This document shows positions 4,763-5,045 of a stretch of 5,045 nucleotides of DNA, piece after piece. The stretch covers positions 1-5,045 of the forward strand of contig JAUJMI010000300.1 in NCBI GenBank assembly GCA_030446945.1. Direction: 5' to 3'. How positions within the stretch are numbered: the stretch's first letter is position 1; the number at the start of each line of letters is the position of its first letter. The notes below the pieces were generated by a model. The model was not told where the DNA came from. It worked only from the letters and a program-made list of their open reading frames with translations, and searched no databases. The position numbers and the translations under genes were made by a program. The stretch comes from Longimicrobium sp. (GTDB lineage Bacteria > Gemmatimonadota > Gemmatimonadetes > Longimicrobiales > Longimicrobiaceae).

Positions 4763-5045
4763 TCAGTTCAGCACCCACCACCCGGCGAAGTAGATCCCGA
4801 CCAGGGCCGCCCCGGTGGCGATGATCCAGACGTCGGCGCCGCGCGCCACCTCCCCCGCCTCGGAGCGGCGGCGGGCCTCCAGCGCCGCGCGCACCGAGCC
4901 CGCCTCCACCACCTCCCGCATCCCCACCCCCCCCCTGCCGCCGATCCGCGCGGTGATACCGAAGAGGACGGCCAGCACCCCGCCCGTCCAGACGGTCAGG
5001 AGCCCGGCGTGCTCCCGGTCCTCCGCCGTGCGGAGCCCCCCGACC
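4763..5045 (-). CDS. Membrane protein of unknown function, C-terminal part
   Basis: The frame stays open to the right edge, so the gene start lies outside the window; about 93 C-terminal residues plus the stop are visible. An internal GTG at 4978 could start a 71-residue protein, but it would cut into the first hydrophobic segment, so a longer gene is more likely. Two membrane segments are apparent: AGLLTVWTGGVLAVLFGI, just before and across that GTG, and VWIIATGAALVGIYFAGWWV near the end. Between them is a charged linker with AALEARRRSEAGE, probably a short helix. The coding strand has a run of nine G within the linker (9 C at 4927-4935). The end is only 27 bases from hbd, so the two are likely co-transcribed. 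I do not recognise the family. Confidence 0.7.
   Translation of the reverse strand, partial: VGGLRTAEDREHAGLLTVWTGGVLAVLFGITARIGGRGGVGMREVVEAGSVRAALEARRRSEAGEVARGADVWIIATGAALVGIYFAGWWVLN

Overview
The window is GC-rich bacterial DNA (roughly two thirds G+C by eye). Strong G/C third-position bias gives long shadow frames opposite most real genes. The gene content, dispersed palindromes and G-rich heptamer arrays would fit a Gemmatimonadota-type soil bacterium (Longimicrobium-like). That placement is inferred from overall resemblance; no marker gene in the window proves it.

Layout. Positions 1-299 hold no convincing gene. They carry a GGGGAAT heptamer array (1-62), two palindromes with a shared tail (104-125 and 174-193) and a perfect 12-bp stem-loop (228-260) downstream of the first gene. 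A short lipoprotein gene (300-836, minus) is divergent from a 90-residue gene of unknown function (990-1262, plus). The convergent gap 1263-1485 holds a long interrupted hairpin (1351-1404) and a terminator-like hairpin (1431-1462). After it, everything reads on the minus strand. In transcription order this is a membrane protein cut by the right edge (4763-5045), a 3-hydroxybutyryl-CoA dehydrogenase (3884-4735), an acyl-CoA dehydrogenase (2647-3786) and a leucine dehydrogenase (1486-2541).

The three dehydrogenases make metabolic sense together. Leucine dehydrogenase deaminates branched-chain amino acids to 2-oxo acids. Acyl-CoA dehydrogenase oxidises the acyl-CoA thioesters formed further along that route or from fatty acids. 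3-Hydroxybutyryl-CoA dehydrogenase acts at the later 3-hydroxyacyl-CoA step. The hbd then acd order matches mmgB-mmgC of Bacillus subtilis. The genes and their key residues look intact and ordinary.

The unusual content is non-coding. Degenerate G-rich heptamers of one family occur at the left edge and, in two opposed arrays, inside the hbd-acd junction, where one repeat supplies the hbd stop codon. Several distinct palindromes occupy the other gaps. I see no CRISPR array, phage, transposase, defence system or RNA gene, and no clear evidence of a wholly new system.
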